From the NCBI GenBank assembly GCA_035500455.1, contig DATJXG010000156.1, positions 1-32,926 of the forward strand: a DNA stretch of 32,926 nt, written 5' to 3'. Of the stretch, positions 1-7,221 are shown one piece after another. The first letter of the stretch is position 1. Every line of letters begins with the position of its first letter. The notes under the pieces were generated by a model. It was not told the DNA's origin. It searched no databases and saw only the letters and a list, made by a program, of their open reading frames with translations. This DNA is from DATJXG01 sp035500455. Lineage in GTDB: Bacteria > Acidobacteriota > Terriglobia > Terriglobales > Acidobacteriaceae. Made by a program: the position numbers and the translations under genes.

Positions 1-54
1 CCGCGCTAGTCTGGATTATTCACTCCGCCGCGTTGCTCCAGCTTGGCTCTCGCA

Positions 55-261
55 ATGGAACAGAACCCTCCTCCACTCAGCGCAAGCCGCGAAGGATTGT
101 GCGCCACCTGCACCCACGCCCGCCGCATCAAATCCGACAAAGGCTCCATCTTCATTCAGTGTGGACTCGCGTTTAAGGACCCCGACTTCCCCAAGTATCC
201 CCGGCTTCCGGTGATTTCCTGTGCGGGCTACACACGTCGTGCGGATTTTGCAGAGAATTAA
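55..261 (+). CDS. Small four-cysteine hypothetical protein
   Basis: A 68-residue protein if read from the ATG at 55; an in-frame TTG at 43 would add four residues, and neither has a clear Shine-Dalgarno sequence. Four cysteines lie at about residues 16, 19, 36 and 56 (CATC, then IQCG, then ISCAG). A CxxC pair followed by two single cysteines suggests a small metal-binding (zinc or iron) fold, but this is inferred from spacing only. There is no signal peptide or membrane segment. It ends 339 nt before the GMC oxidoreductase and has no obvious operon partner. I do not recognise the family. Confidence 0.55.
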   Translation: MEQNPPPLSASREGLCATCTHARRIKSDKGSIFIQCGLAFKDPDFPKYPRLPVISCAGYTRRADFAEN

Positions 262-600
262 GACGATATCTCCTTAGAGGCCGGTTACCACAAAGAGCGC
301 AGTTGGGTTTCTCTGTGGCTCGGTGACTCCGTGGTAGAGAAGCCAGATTAGGACACTACCTCTCCACCTGGACGATTGACTTTGCCCGAACGATGGCACA
401 GAATTACGCCTTCTTCCCCTTCCCGTAAATTTCTGTTGACGCGGGTCGTCAACGGACACAACCGAAACCAGCCGCAGACATGCTCCCGCAGCCGAGAAAG
501 CCGCGAGAGCGTTCTTTCGTGAGGCGGGCGGTGTCAGCTTTAGTCCGTTTCGCATCGTCCGAATCACAATGCGCCGAATCACAACGCGCGGAGGCAAGCC
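262..600. other. Intergenic region upstream of GMC oxidoreductase
   Basis: No convincing gene is seen in these 339 nt. They hold an imperfect hairpin near 309-341 with arms TTCTCT and AGAGAA, within a CTCTGTGG/CCGTGGT-rich stretch typical of dispersed intergenic repeats. A 15-bp direct duplication lies at 560-589, and a good ribosome binding site GGAGG at 590-594, six bases before the GMC start at 601. Antisense frames here have no recognisable protein features. Confidence 0.5.
560..589 (+). repeat. 15-bp tandem duplication just before the GMC start
   Basis: Two adjacent copies of CGAATCACAATGCGC (560-574, and 575-589 with one mismatch) end one base before the GGAGG ribosome binding site of the gene starting at 601. 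This is one of several short tandem repeats placed at translation starts in this window. Confidence 0.75.
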
Positions 601-2178
601 ATGGATTTCGATGTGATCGTAATCGGCAGCGGTTTCGGCGGGGCTATCACCTCCTGCCGCCTGGCGCAGAAGAACAAGAAGGTCCTGGTTCTGGAACGCG
701 GCAACGAGTGGACGAAAGACACCTATCCCCGCGCCGTGACCGACCAGTGGATCTGGAGCCGCCAGCATCCCGAGCAGCATCACGGCTGGACCGATCTCCG
801 CACTTTCAAAGGCATGGCGGTGATCACCGGAGCCGGCGTAGGCGGCGGCTCTTTAATCTACGCGAACGTGTCGGCAGTCCCGCCGGAGCCGGTGTTCGCC
901 GCCGGCTGGCCGGCGGAGATCACGTTTCAGGAGCTGGCGCCCTATTACGCCACCGTGGCCGACGTTCTCGACCTGCAGCAGGTGCCCAAGAACCAGTGGA
1001 GCCCGCGCGTGCAACTCATGCAGGATGGCGCCAATAAGCTGAATGAAGGCGCCCGCTTCCGCCTGGCCGATGTCGCCGTTTCCTTCGATCCGAACCTGCA
1101 ATATGACTTCAACAATGAACCCGACATCAACAAAAGCAAGACCTTCATCAACAAGCACGGCGCCGAACAGGGCTACTGCGCCCAGCTTGGCGAGTGCGAC
1201 ATCGGCTGCCGCGTTTACGCGAAGAATACGCTCGACAAGAATTACCTCTTTCTCGCCAGGAAGAACGGCGCGGAAATTCGCCCGCTCACACTGGTCACCA
1301 ACATCGAGCCCATCGCCGGGGGATACCGCGTCTATCACGATGAGCTGAGCACCGGCGCGCGCGTTCCCGGATCGACCACCGCCGCCTCGGTGATCGTGGC
1401 CGCGGGCTCGCTGGGATCGACCGAACTTCTGCTGCGCTGCCGCGACGTCACCCGCACCCTGCCAAATCTGAGCCAGTTCCTGGGAAAAAACTGGAGCAGC
1501 AACGGCGACTTCCTCACTCCCGCGTTTTATCTGCACAAAGATGTATGGCCCGACCGCGGTGTCGCCATCGGCTCGGTCATCGACTACCTCGATGGCAGCG
1601 ACAACGGGAAGTCTTTCTGGATTCAGGACGGCGTCATTCCCAACGTGATGAACAAATATTTCGAGGCGGTGATGCAGCGGGTGCGCAGCAAGCCCAGCGA
1701 TTCACACCTGCTCGACCAGTTCAATATGCAGTCGCTGGTGCAGCACATGACGCTGCTCTCCGCCAACCTGGATGTCTTCAAGCAGATCATGCCCTGGTTC
1801 GCGCAGGGAGTCGATGCCGGCAACGGCGAACTCTTTCTCTCCGACGGCGACCTCGACATGAACTGGGACCTGCAACAGTCGCTGCCGATGTTCGAGACCA
1901 TCATGCACAAGCACGAAGATCTCGCTCACGCCACCGGAGGGCATCCGTTTCCTCTGCCCACGTGGGCCTTCAACCACGAACTGGTCACGCCGCACCCGCT
2001 CGGCGGCTGCAATATGGGCCCTTCGGCGGCGCAGGGGGTCGTGGATCACAAAGGAAAGGTTTTCGGCTACGACAATCTATACGTCGCCGATGGCGCGATT
2101 GTGCCCCGGGCTCTGGGAGTAAATCCATCGCGGACGATCGGCGCGTTAGCAGAAAGGATCGCCGCACTGATCGTTTGA
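601..2178 (+). CDS. GMC-family FAD oxidoreductase (cholesterol-oxidase-like)
   Basis: A 525-residue flavoenzyme of the glucose-methanol-choline family, expected to oxidise an alcohol (sterol-like or sugar alcohol) using FAD. The N-terminus has the Rossmann dinucleotide motif GSGFGGA at residues 9-15, followed by LVLERG for the ribose-binding acidic residue. A GGGSLIYANV signature lies at about 81-90. The middle has three cysteines (193, 199, 203) in the CxxxxxCxxxC...AKNTLD arrangement typical of ChoD-like members. The C-terminal GMC domain has HPLGGC (His465) and GVNPSRTIG (Asn508), where the family's catalytic His and Asn/His lie. No Tat or Sec signal is visible, so it is probably cytoplasmic or peripheral. 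The ATG at 601 is supported by GGAGG six bases upstream. Substrate is unknown. Confidence 0.9.
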   Translation: MDFDVIVIGSGFGGAITSCRLAQKNKKVLVLERGNEWTKDTYPRAVTDQWIWSRQHPEQHHGWTDLRTFKGMAVITGAGVGGGSLIYANVSAVPPEPVFAAGWPAEITFQELAPYYATVADVLDLQQVPKNQWSPRVQLMQDGANKLNEGARFRLADVAVSFDPNLQYDFNNEPDINKSKTFINKHGAEQGYCAQLGECDIGCRVYAKNTLDKNYLFLARKNGAEIRPLTLVTNIEPIAGGYRVYHDELSTGARVPGSTTAASVIVAAGSLGSTELLLRCRDVTRTLPNLSQFLGKNWSSNGDFLTPAFYLHKDVWPDRGVAIGSVIDYLDGSDNGKSFWIQDGVIPNVMNKYFEAVMQRVRSKPSDSHLLDQFNMQSLVQHMTLLSANLDVFKQIMPWFAQGVDAGNGELFLSDGDLDMNWDLQQSLPMFETIMHKHEDLAHATGGHPFPLPTWAFNHELVTPHPLGGCNMGPSAAQGVVDHKGKVFGYDNLYVADGAIVPRALGVNPSRTIGALAERIAALIV

Positions 2179-2194
2179 GGGGTGCTATCCGTAT

Positions 2195-2250
2195 TTGTCA
2201 TTCCGAGCGAAGCGAGGAATCTGCATTCGCGTGCGGAGGCAGGAATGCAG
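2195..2250. repeat. REP-like intergenic repeat, copy 1, with small hairpin
   Basis: Positions 2195-2222 are identical over 28 nt to 5532-5559, the left arm of the large palindrome at 5531-5616 (core TCCGAGCGAAGCGAGGAAT). The copy is followed by an 8-bp hairpin, CTGCATTC (2221-2228) with GAATGCAG (2243-2250). It lies between the GMC gene and the convergent TOBE regulator. This looks like a dispersed palindromic element; only one arm is present at this site. Confidence 0.7.
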
Positions 2251-2320
2251 AAGGCCGAGTCCACGGTTCGGAGACCAAACCCCTAAACGCAGAGTACGGA
2301 GAGAACCGCCGCCGAGGCCT

Positions 2321-2743
2321 TCACTCCGGCTTAATGATCATCACTTCCGTCGATTTGATCAACGCCGCGGCAATATCGCCGCGCTTCAGCCGCATCTCGC
2401 GCACCGCATCCGACGTAATGATGGAGTTGATGTGCTGGTTGCCGATCGAAATCGTGACTTGCGCCATCAGCCCTTCGATCTTCACCTCAGTGATCCGGCC
2501 GATGAGCTGATTGCGCCCGCTGATCTTGCGAAAGTATCCACGCCGTTCTGTAAGCGGGCCTTTTTGCGCCCGTCGAGGGAGCAGCCGGTCGATCTCCGGT
2601 TCGGGAACGCGGTGGTGGCCGCCCGGAGTCGTAACGGTACGCAGCTTGCCTTTGTAAATCCACTGCTTGAGCGCGGTGTAGCTGACGCCCAGAATCTGCG
2701 CCGCCTGGCGCGGTGTGAACAGCTTTTGGTTTCGGTTGGGCAT
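2321..2743 (-). CDS. Helix-turn-helix/TOBE-domain regulator (molybdate-type)
   Basis: A 140-residue two-domain protein. Residues about 8-55 form an excisionase/MerR-like winged helix (FTPRQAAQILGVSYTALKQW, then GGHHRVPEPEID), which binds DNA. Residues about 78-140 form a TOBE/Mop domain (NQLIGRITEVKIEGLMAQV ... IITSDAV ... LKRGDIAAALIKSTEVMI). This domain binds molybdate or tungstate in ModE, Mop and ModC. The architecture suggests a one-component oxyanion sensor. No mod transport or molybdenum cofactor gene is in the window, so its target is not evident. It lies downstream of amt on the same strand, 124 nt apart. A CCCC-TAGT-GGGG stem in that gap (near 2789-2800) may separate the transcripts. 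Confidence 0.85.
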   Translation of the reverse strand: MPNRNQKLFTPRQAAQILGVSYTALKQWIYKGKLRTVTTPGGHHRVPEPEIDRLLPRRAQKGPLTERRGYFRKISGRNQLIGRITEVKIEGLMAQVTISIGNQHINSIITSDAVREMRLKRGDIAAALIKSTEVMIIKPE

Positions 2744-2867
2744 GGGTGACCAGGCTGAAGCCCGGCGCAGTCAGAAGGGTAGCACCCAGCCCCTAGTGGG
2801 GTGAAGACATTCGCCCCAAGCTGATGCAATCCAGCAGAATCTCTGCGTCCTCTGCGGTTCCCTCAGC

Positions 2868-4187
2868 TTAACGCGGCAGGAACGACTCGCTATGAATCAC
2901 AAACTCCGGATAGGCATCCGCCCCCAGCTCGTGCAGGTCCATGCCCTCCTGCTCTCCCGCCGGCGAGACGCGCAGCGGATAAAAGCGGTTCATGAGCCAG
3001 TGCAGACCATAGCTTAGCGGCAGCACAAAGCCAAGGAGCGTGGCCACGCCCACAATCTGTGCCAGCCATTGCCACGCGCTGCTTCCAGCTTGCGCGTCCG
3101 GCAAACGCGCCAGCATTCCCGCCGCCAGCAATCCCCAGATTCCTGCCACGCCGTGGACGGAAATTCCGCCGCTGGGGTCGTCCACGCCCAGGTGAAACTC
3201 GAGCCACTCAATTGAGAGCGGAACCAGCGCTCCGGCAGCCAGGCCGATTGCGGCGGCTGCCGCGGGCGCCAGGAAGGGAGCGGCCGCACTGCTGGCGACC
3301 AGCCCGCCGATCCAGGCATTGGCGCTCAGCGAGGCGTCGGGCCGGCCAAAGCGAGCGCCAGTGATGAAGACCGCCATCACCAGCGCCGCCGCAGCGCTGA
3401 GAGTCGTATTTAAGACGACCAACGGCAAGCGCCCCAGATCGGCTCCTCCCAGCAGCACTGCGCCGGCGCAATTCAATCCCAGCCATCCGACCCAGGAGAG
3501 AAAACATCCCAGCAATATCAAAACCGCGTTGTGCGCGGGAATCGCCGAGGGCAAACCGCTCGCCGTGTATTTGCCTGGGCGCGCGCCCGCTACCCAGACG
3601 ACGGTCAGCGCAGCCAAACCACCCACGGCGTGAATGCAGCCCGCTCCGCCGGTATCGAGGAAGCCGCGTCCCAGGTGATAGTTCATCCCCAGTTGCGCCA
3701 GCCAGCCTCCGCCCCAGACCCAATGAGCGAACAGCGGATACGTGAGTCCCGCCAGAAAGACAGTGGAGATGCGCGCTGCCCGCAGCCGGTAACGCTCGTT
3801 CGCCGATCCAATGGGAACGAGCGCAGCAATGCCCACGCTGAACATCTGCAGCGCGGCGATTAAGATGGGCGGCGATCCATCCAGCGGCAGGCCGCGAAAA
3901 AAGAAACGTTCGCCGCCGATCCAACTCCAGGGCTTTCCGCCAATCATAACTACGTGCGCCCCTCGGCCGGCGATGCCTTGGAAGGCAAATCCGCAAATGA
4001 AATAGACCAGCGCTGCTACAGACACTACCGACAACGAAACCAGCATGGCGTGCGCGGCGCTGCGCGCGCGCCCCATGCCGGCGTTCATGATTGCCAGCCC
4101 CGCCGCGGCGAGCGGAACCAGCAGCACCAGGAACACGCAAAGCGCGGCAGCCGGTGACTCCGCAGCGGGAAGGGAAGCGGGCATCAT
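2868..4187 (-). CDS. amt: Ammonium transporter (Amt/MEP/Rh family)
   Basis: About 439 residues and eleven membrane segments, moving ammonium/ammonia across the inner membrane. Family marks are visible: QMFSVGIAALVPIGSANERYRL corresponds to the Amt gate-Phe segment, FLDTGGAGCIHAVGG carries the conserved Asp and the first pore His, and ISVHGVAGIWG carries the second pore His. A long open frame extends upstream to 4412, but its first 75 residues are Ala/Gly/Arg-rich and not Amt-like. I choose the ATG at 4187 because it overlaps the stop of the upstream small membrane gene (ATGA), a translational-coupling arrangement; a second ATG follows at once. Amt is usually paired with a PII (GlnK) gene; here PII is 2.6 kb away on the other strand. 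Confidence 0.92.
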   Translation of the reverse strand: MMPASLPAAESPAAALCVFLVLLVPLAAAGLAIMNAGMGRARSAAHAMLVSLSVVSVAALVYFICGFAFQGIAGRGAHVVMIGGKPWSWIGGERFFFRGLPLDGSPPILIAALQMFSVGIAALVPIGSANERYRLRAARISTVFLAGLTYPLFAHWVWGGGWLAQLGMNYHLGRGFLDTGGAGCIHAVGGLAALTVVWVAGARPGKYTASGLPSAIPAHNAVLILLGCFLSWVGWLGLNCAGAVLLGGADLGRLPLVVLNTTLSAAAALVMAVFITGARFGRPDASLSANAWIGGLVASSAAAPFLAPAAAAAIGLAAGALVPLSIEWLEFHLGVDDPSGGISVHGVAGIWGLLAAGMLARLPDAQAGSSAWQWLAQIVGVATLLGFVLPLSYGLHWLMNRFYPLRVSPAGEQEGMDLHELGADAYPEFVIHSESFLPR

Positions 4188-4372
4188 CGGAGTGCGCCTC
4201 GCCGCTGTCTTGACGGCATATGCGAGCGCACCAGCAGAACCAGCCCCAGAATCTCCACGCCGGTTCCCGCAAGGACGAATGCCGCCAGCACACTTGCGCG
4301 CCCCAGCAGCGGCAGCGCCGCCAGCACCAGTCCCCAACCCGAGAGTATTAGAAGCAGTCCCGCAAGTTTCAT
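4184..4372 (-). CDS. Two-TM small membrane protein coupled to amt
   Basis: A 62-residue protein made almost wholly of two hydrophobic helices: KLAGLLLILSGWGLVLAALP, then VLAAFVLAGTGVEILGLVLLV, followed by a basic tail RSHMPSRQRRGALR. Its TGA overlaps the amt ATG by four bases, so the two are probably co-translated. By the positive-inside rule the tail faces the cytoplasm. It could be an Amt accessory or assembly subunit, but this rests only on context. I do not recognise the family. The hydrophobic composition and tight coupling argue against a chance frame. Confidence 0.6.
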   Translation of the reverse strand: MKLAGLLLILSGWGLVLAALPLLGRASVLAAFVLAGTGVEILGLVLLVRSHMPSRQRRGALR

Positions 4373-4519
4373 CGGAACACAGCCACCGCAAGCGCAGGCT
4401 CCGCCTGAGCATATCTCAACCTGCGCTGGTTGGTGATTCTAGCGTAAGCCCCCGACGCAGCCCACGTTTGAATCACTGATCCTGCCGATAAGAAATATGA
4501 ATTTTACACAGAGCGTTTC

Positions 4520-4551
4520 GCGGGCAATGATTGCAGCGGGCAATGATTGCA
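4520..4551. promoter_or_regulatory. Two tandem 16-bp repeats with GCAATGATTGC dyads
   Basis: GCGGGCAATGATTGCA occurs twice in perfect tandem (4520-4535 and 4536-4551). Each copy contains the dyad GCAAT-G-ATTGC (4524-4534 and 4540-4550), with centres 16 bp apart. The pair sits in the divergent region between the amt operon (reading left from 4372) and the PP2C gene (start 4668). It is a candidate operator for a dimeric regulator. The binder is unknown. Confidence 0.4.
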
Positions 4552-4667
4552 ATAGGCGGCGCCCAACGCCTGCGCGCCGGCGGAGACCAATGTTCGCGAG
4601 CCATCGTGGAACTCTCTATAGTAGCTTGAGTAGTGCGGCCGGAATTTCCATCCTGCCGCACGACGCC

Positions 4668-5468
4668 ATGCTCGACCTGGAATTTGCGGAGTTCTCCGAT
4701 CGCGGCCGGATTCGCGAGCACAATGAAGATTTCCTTGGGCACGCGGTCCCCAACTCGTCGGCCGATGTGCGCGGCCGTGGCTGGCTGTTTGCGCTGGCCG
4801 ATGGCGTGGGAGGCCAGGAACGTGGCGAAGTAGCCTCGCGGCTCGCGGTGGAGTCGGTCGTCGCCGGCTTTCAGCGTGCTCCCGCCGGTGAAGCGCACGC
4901 AACCTTGCTTCAGCGCCTGATCCACGACGCCAACCTGCGCGTGCACGAAGCCGGCATGGCAAGCCAGGCCACCAACACCATGATGGCGACCACGCTCGTC
5001 GTCTGCGCCTTGCGCAACGATCGCGCGGTCGTCGCCCATGTCGGCGATTCCCGGTGCTACCTCGTCCGCCACGGGAGCGCCACTCTGCTCACGCGTGACC
5101 ACACCGTCGCCAACGACCACATTCGCCTGGGATTGCTTTCGCCCGCGGAAGCGGCCCACGCCGAAACCCGCCACCTTCTCACCCGCTCCCTCGGAGGGAA
5201 TCTGGTGGTGAACCCCGATATCAAGGAGCACCAGCTCATTCCCGGAGACGTCCTCGTTCTCTGTTGCGACGGCCTCTACGGCTCGCTCACAGAAACTGAT
5301 ATTGCTTCCCTGGCAAGCCGCGGCGCCGAACTCGAAGGCGCCGCCCGCAGCCTGGTCGCCGTGGCCAACCAGCGGGACGGCGCCGACAACATCAGCGTGC
5401 AACTCATTCGCATCCGCAGCGTGGAGAGGGTCGGCATGTACCGCGGCCGGCCTTACAAGCTGCGTTGA
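4668..5468 (+). CDS. PP2C-family serine/threonine phosphatase
   Basis: A 266-residue soluble metal-dependent phosphatase that would remove phosphate from Ser/Thr residues. PP2C motifs appear in order: DRGRIREHNEDF (residues 11-22), ADGVGG with metal ligand Asp45, GDSR (126-129), CCDGLYGSL with Asp201, and DGADNISV with Asp240-Asn241. It has no membrane segment and matches the compact bacterial form (PstP/PrpC type). An open frame extends upstream to 4497, but the family normally begins a few residues before DRGxxREHNED, so I choose the ATG at 4668. No clear Shine-Dalgarno sequence precedes it. The kinase gene follows 293 nt later and is the likely partner. Confidence 0.9.
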   Translation: MLDLEFAEFSDRGRIREHNEDFLGHAVPNSSADVRGRGWLFALADGVGGQERGEVASRLAVESVVAGFQRAPAGEAHATLLQRLIHDANLRVHEAGMASQATNTMMATTLVVCALRNDRAVVAHVGDSRCYLVRHGSATLLTRDHTVANDHIRLGLLSPAEAAHAETRHLLTRSLGGNLVVNPDIKEHQLIPGDVLVLCCDGLYGSLTETDIASLASRGAELEGAARSLVAVANQRDGADNISVQLIRIRSVERVGMYRGRPYKLR

Positions 5469-5530
5469 TCTTGTAATCCGTTTTCTTCAGATGATCGCCT
5501 CTTCCCGCTTGTCGTTCCTCATTCTTTCCG

Positions 5531-5616
5531 CTTGTCATTCCGAGCGAAGCGAGGAATCTCAGACGCCACCGGCCTCGATAGAGTCCGAGATTCCTCGCTT
5601 CGCTCGGAATGACAAG
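5531..5616. repeat. 30-bp perfect inverted repeat (REP/BIME-like palindrome)
   Basis: The arms 5531-5560 and 5587-5616 are exact reverse complements over 30 nt (core TCCGAGCGAAGCGAGGAAT), with a 26-nt spacer. The left arm shares 28 identical nt with 2195-2222. It lies between the phosphatase and kinase genes. In RNA it would form a very stable hairpin that could end or protect the phosphatase transcript. The layout resembles a paired REP element; no transposase is near. Confidence 0.9.
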
Positions 5617-5761
5617 TGGTAGGCGATTCCGACCGGACAGGCATCGCCGCCAACAGGTTTTATGCATTCTTTATGTTTCAGCGCCGATATTCTGGCATCA
5701 TGGTTCGGATGTTGGCGGCCTCCGCAAACTGGCCCGCTCTGAACTCCAGCCCGCGCCCACG

Positions 5762-6730
5762 ATGAACTCACTCCAAACCGGCGATCAACTCGACCATTAC
5801 CGCATCGAGGCGCTGATCGCGCGCAGCGGGATGGCGTCCATCTTTCGCGCCACCGACATCCGCACCGGCACGCCGGTCGCGATAAAAATCCCACATCCCG
5901 AGATGGAAAGCGATCCGGTTCTGTTCGATCGTTTCCACCGCGAAGCCGACATCGGCCAGAAGATGGACCACCCCGGTGTCATGAAGGTCTATCCCAACGG
6001 CGACCGCACCCGCGTCTACCTGGTGATGGAATGGGCCGAGGGCAAGCTGCTGCGGCAGATTTTGAACGAAGAGAAGAAACTGCCGCAGGAACGGGCGGTG
6101 AAAATCACTATCGGCATCTGCCACGCTCTGGAGTACATCCACAGCCACGGCGTCGTGCACCGCGACCTGAAGCCCGAGAACATCATGGTCGATAACGCCG
6201 ACAACGTGAAGCTCATCGATTTCGGAATCGCCAGCCAGAGCGGTTCCCGGCGCCTTACCTTCGCCAAGCTGTCGCAGGTCATGGGCACACCCGACTACAT
6301 CGCTCCGGAACAAGTGAAGGGAAAGCGCGGCGACGCCCGCAGTGACATTTACGCCCTGGGCGCCATGCTCTACGAGATGGTCACCGGCAGAGTGCCCTTC
6401 ACCGGCCCCAATGCCTTCGCCATCATGAATGACCGCCTGCTCAACAATCCGGTGCCGCCGCGCGAACTCGACCCGGGCATTTCCCCGCAACTGCAGGAAG
6501 TGATCTATCGGGCGCTGGAGCGCGATCCCGGGAACCGCTATCCCAACGCCCACGAGTTTGCCCAGGACCTTTTACATCTCGACCAGGTCGGCGTTGCCGA
6601 GCGGCCCGAACTCGAAAACTGGCGCCGCCGCCGTTCCCCCTTGCTGCGGCGGGTTCTCTTCTATATTCTGCTGGCGCTCATACCTCTGGTCGTTTTTGGA
6701 CTCCTTATTTATGTGGCGCGTCACACGTAG
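5762..6730 (+). CDS. Membrane-anchored PknB-type serine/threonine kinase
   Basis: A 322-residue Hanks-type kinase. The start at 5762 is chosen because the domain begins nine residues later (DHYRIEALIARSGMASIF); no strong ribosome binding site is seen. Catalytic residues are intact: Lys42 (VAIKIP), HRDLKPEN with Asp135 and Asn140, DFG at 153-155, and GTPDYIAPEQ at about 175-184. The glycine-rich loop is degenerate (ARSGMAS instead of GxGGMG), so nucleotide binding may be atypical. A single membrane helix (about 298-317, FYILLALIPLVVFGLLIYVA) ends the protein with almost no extracytoplasmic part, so it anchors but has no external sensor. The PP2C gene upstream would reverse its action, and PII follows 85 nt later. 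Confidence 0.92.
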   Translation: MNSLQTGDQLDHYRIEALIARSGMASIFRATDIRTGTPVAIKIPHPEMESDPVLFDRFHREADIGQKMDHPGVMKVYPNGDRTRVYLVMEWAEGKLLRQILNEEKKLPQERAVKITIGICHALEYIHSHGVVHRDLKPENIMVDNADNVKLIDFGIASQSGSRRLTFAKLSQVMGTPDYIAPEQVKGKRGDARSDIYALGAMLYEMVTGRVPFTGPNAFAIMNDRLLNNPVPPRELDPGISPQLQEVIYRALERDPGNRYPNAHEFAQDLLHLDQVGVAERPELENWRRRRSPLLRRVLFYILLALIPLVVFGLLIYVARHT

Positions 6731-6759
6731 GTAATCGCAAACGCCATTCACGCGCCAAC

Positions 6760-6815
6760 ATAACGGTGGCAATATGACGGGGGTAGCATGACGGGGGCAA
6801 AATGACGGGGGCAAT
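6760..6815 (+). repeat. 14-bp tandem array running into the PII start codon
   Basis: There are four 14-bp units: 6760-6773 (diverged, ATAACGGTGGCAAT), 6774-6787, 6788-6801 and 6802-6815 (consensus ATGACGGGGGCAAT). The gene start at 6816 continues with the same first six bases (ATGACG). Each ATG-bearing unit opens a five-codon frame (M-T-G-A/V-x) whose TGA overlaps the next ATG as ATGA. The GGGGG in each unit lies four bases before the next ATG and may act as a weak ribosome binding site. Confidence 0.85.
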
Positions 6816-7154
6816 ATGACGAAGATTGAAGCCATCATTCAGCCGGTTCGTCTCGATGCGGTCAAGGAAGCTCTGCAGGAGATCGGCATCGAAGGCCTCA
6901 CCGTTTCCGAAGTGCGCGGCCACGGCCGGCAGAAAGGCCATACCGAGCACTACCGTGGACGTGAATACACCGTGGATTTGCTGCCCAAGATCAAAATCGA
7001 AATGGTGCTGGACGATAAGCGGGTGGATGAGGCGGTCGCGGCCGTGTTGAAGGCCGCTGCCACAGGAAAAATCGGCGACGGGAAAATTTTCCTCTACAAA
7101 GTCGAAGAGGCCATTCGCATCCGCAACCAGGACCGCGGCGTAGCCGCCCTGTAG
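6816..7154 (+). CDS. glnB: Nitrogen regulatory protein PII
   Basis: A 112-residue PII signalling protein, the usual length. It acts as a cytoplasmic trimer that senses ATP/ADP and 2-oxoglutarate and binds targets such as Amt channels. The T-loop reads GHGRQKGHTEHYRGREYTVD with Tyr51, the site uridylylated in proteobacteria. The cyanobacterial phospho-site Ser49 is Arg here. The C-terminal signature TGKIGDGKIFLYKVEEAIRIR matches the family. GlnB and GlnK cannot be told apart from sequence alone. It follows the kinase gene by 85 nt and is preceded directly by the 14-bp array, which replaces a normal ribosome binding site. It converges with the GH1 gene. Confidence 0.95.
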   Translation: MTKIEAIIQPVRLDAVKEALQEIGIEGLTVSEVRGHGRQKGHTEHYRGREYTVDLLPKIKIEMVLDDKRVDEAVAAVLKAAATGKIGDGKIFLYKVEEAIRIRNQDRGVAAL

Positions 7155-7221
7155 CCTCATAAGGGGGTGCGTGAGAACTCGGTACCGACGTGCCTGCTCG
7201 CTCGTTCTTCTTGCGCCAGCC

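Noticed and set aside
4497..4667. Upstream extension of the PP2C gene
   Set aside because: It adds 57 Arg/Ser-rich residues translated from tandem repeats; the family starts close to the DRGxxREHNED motif.
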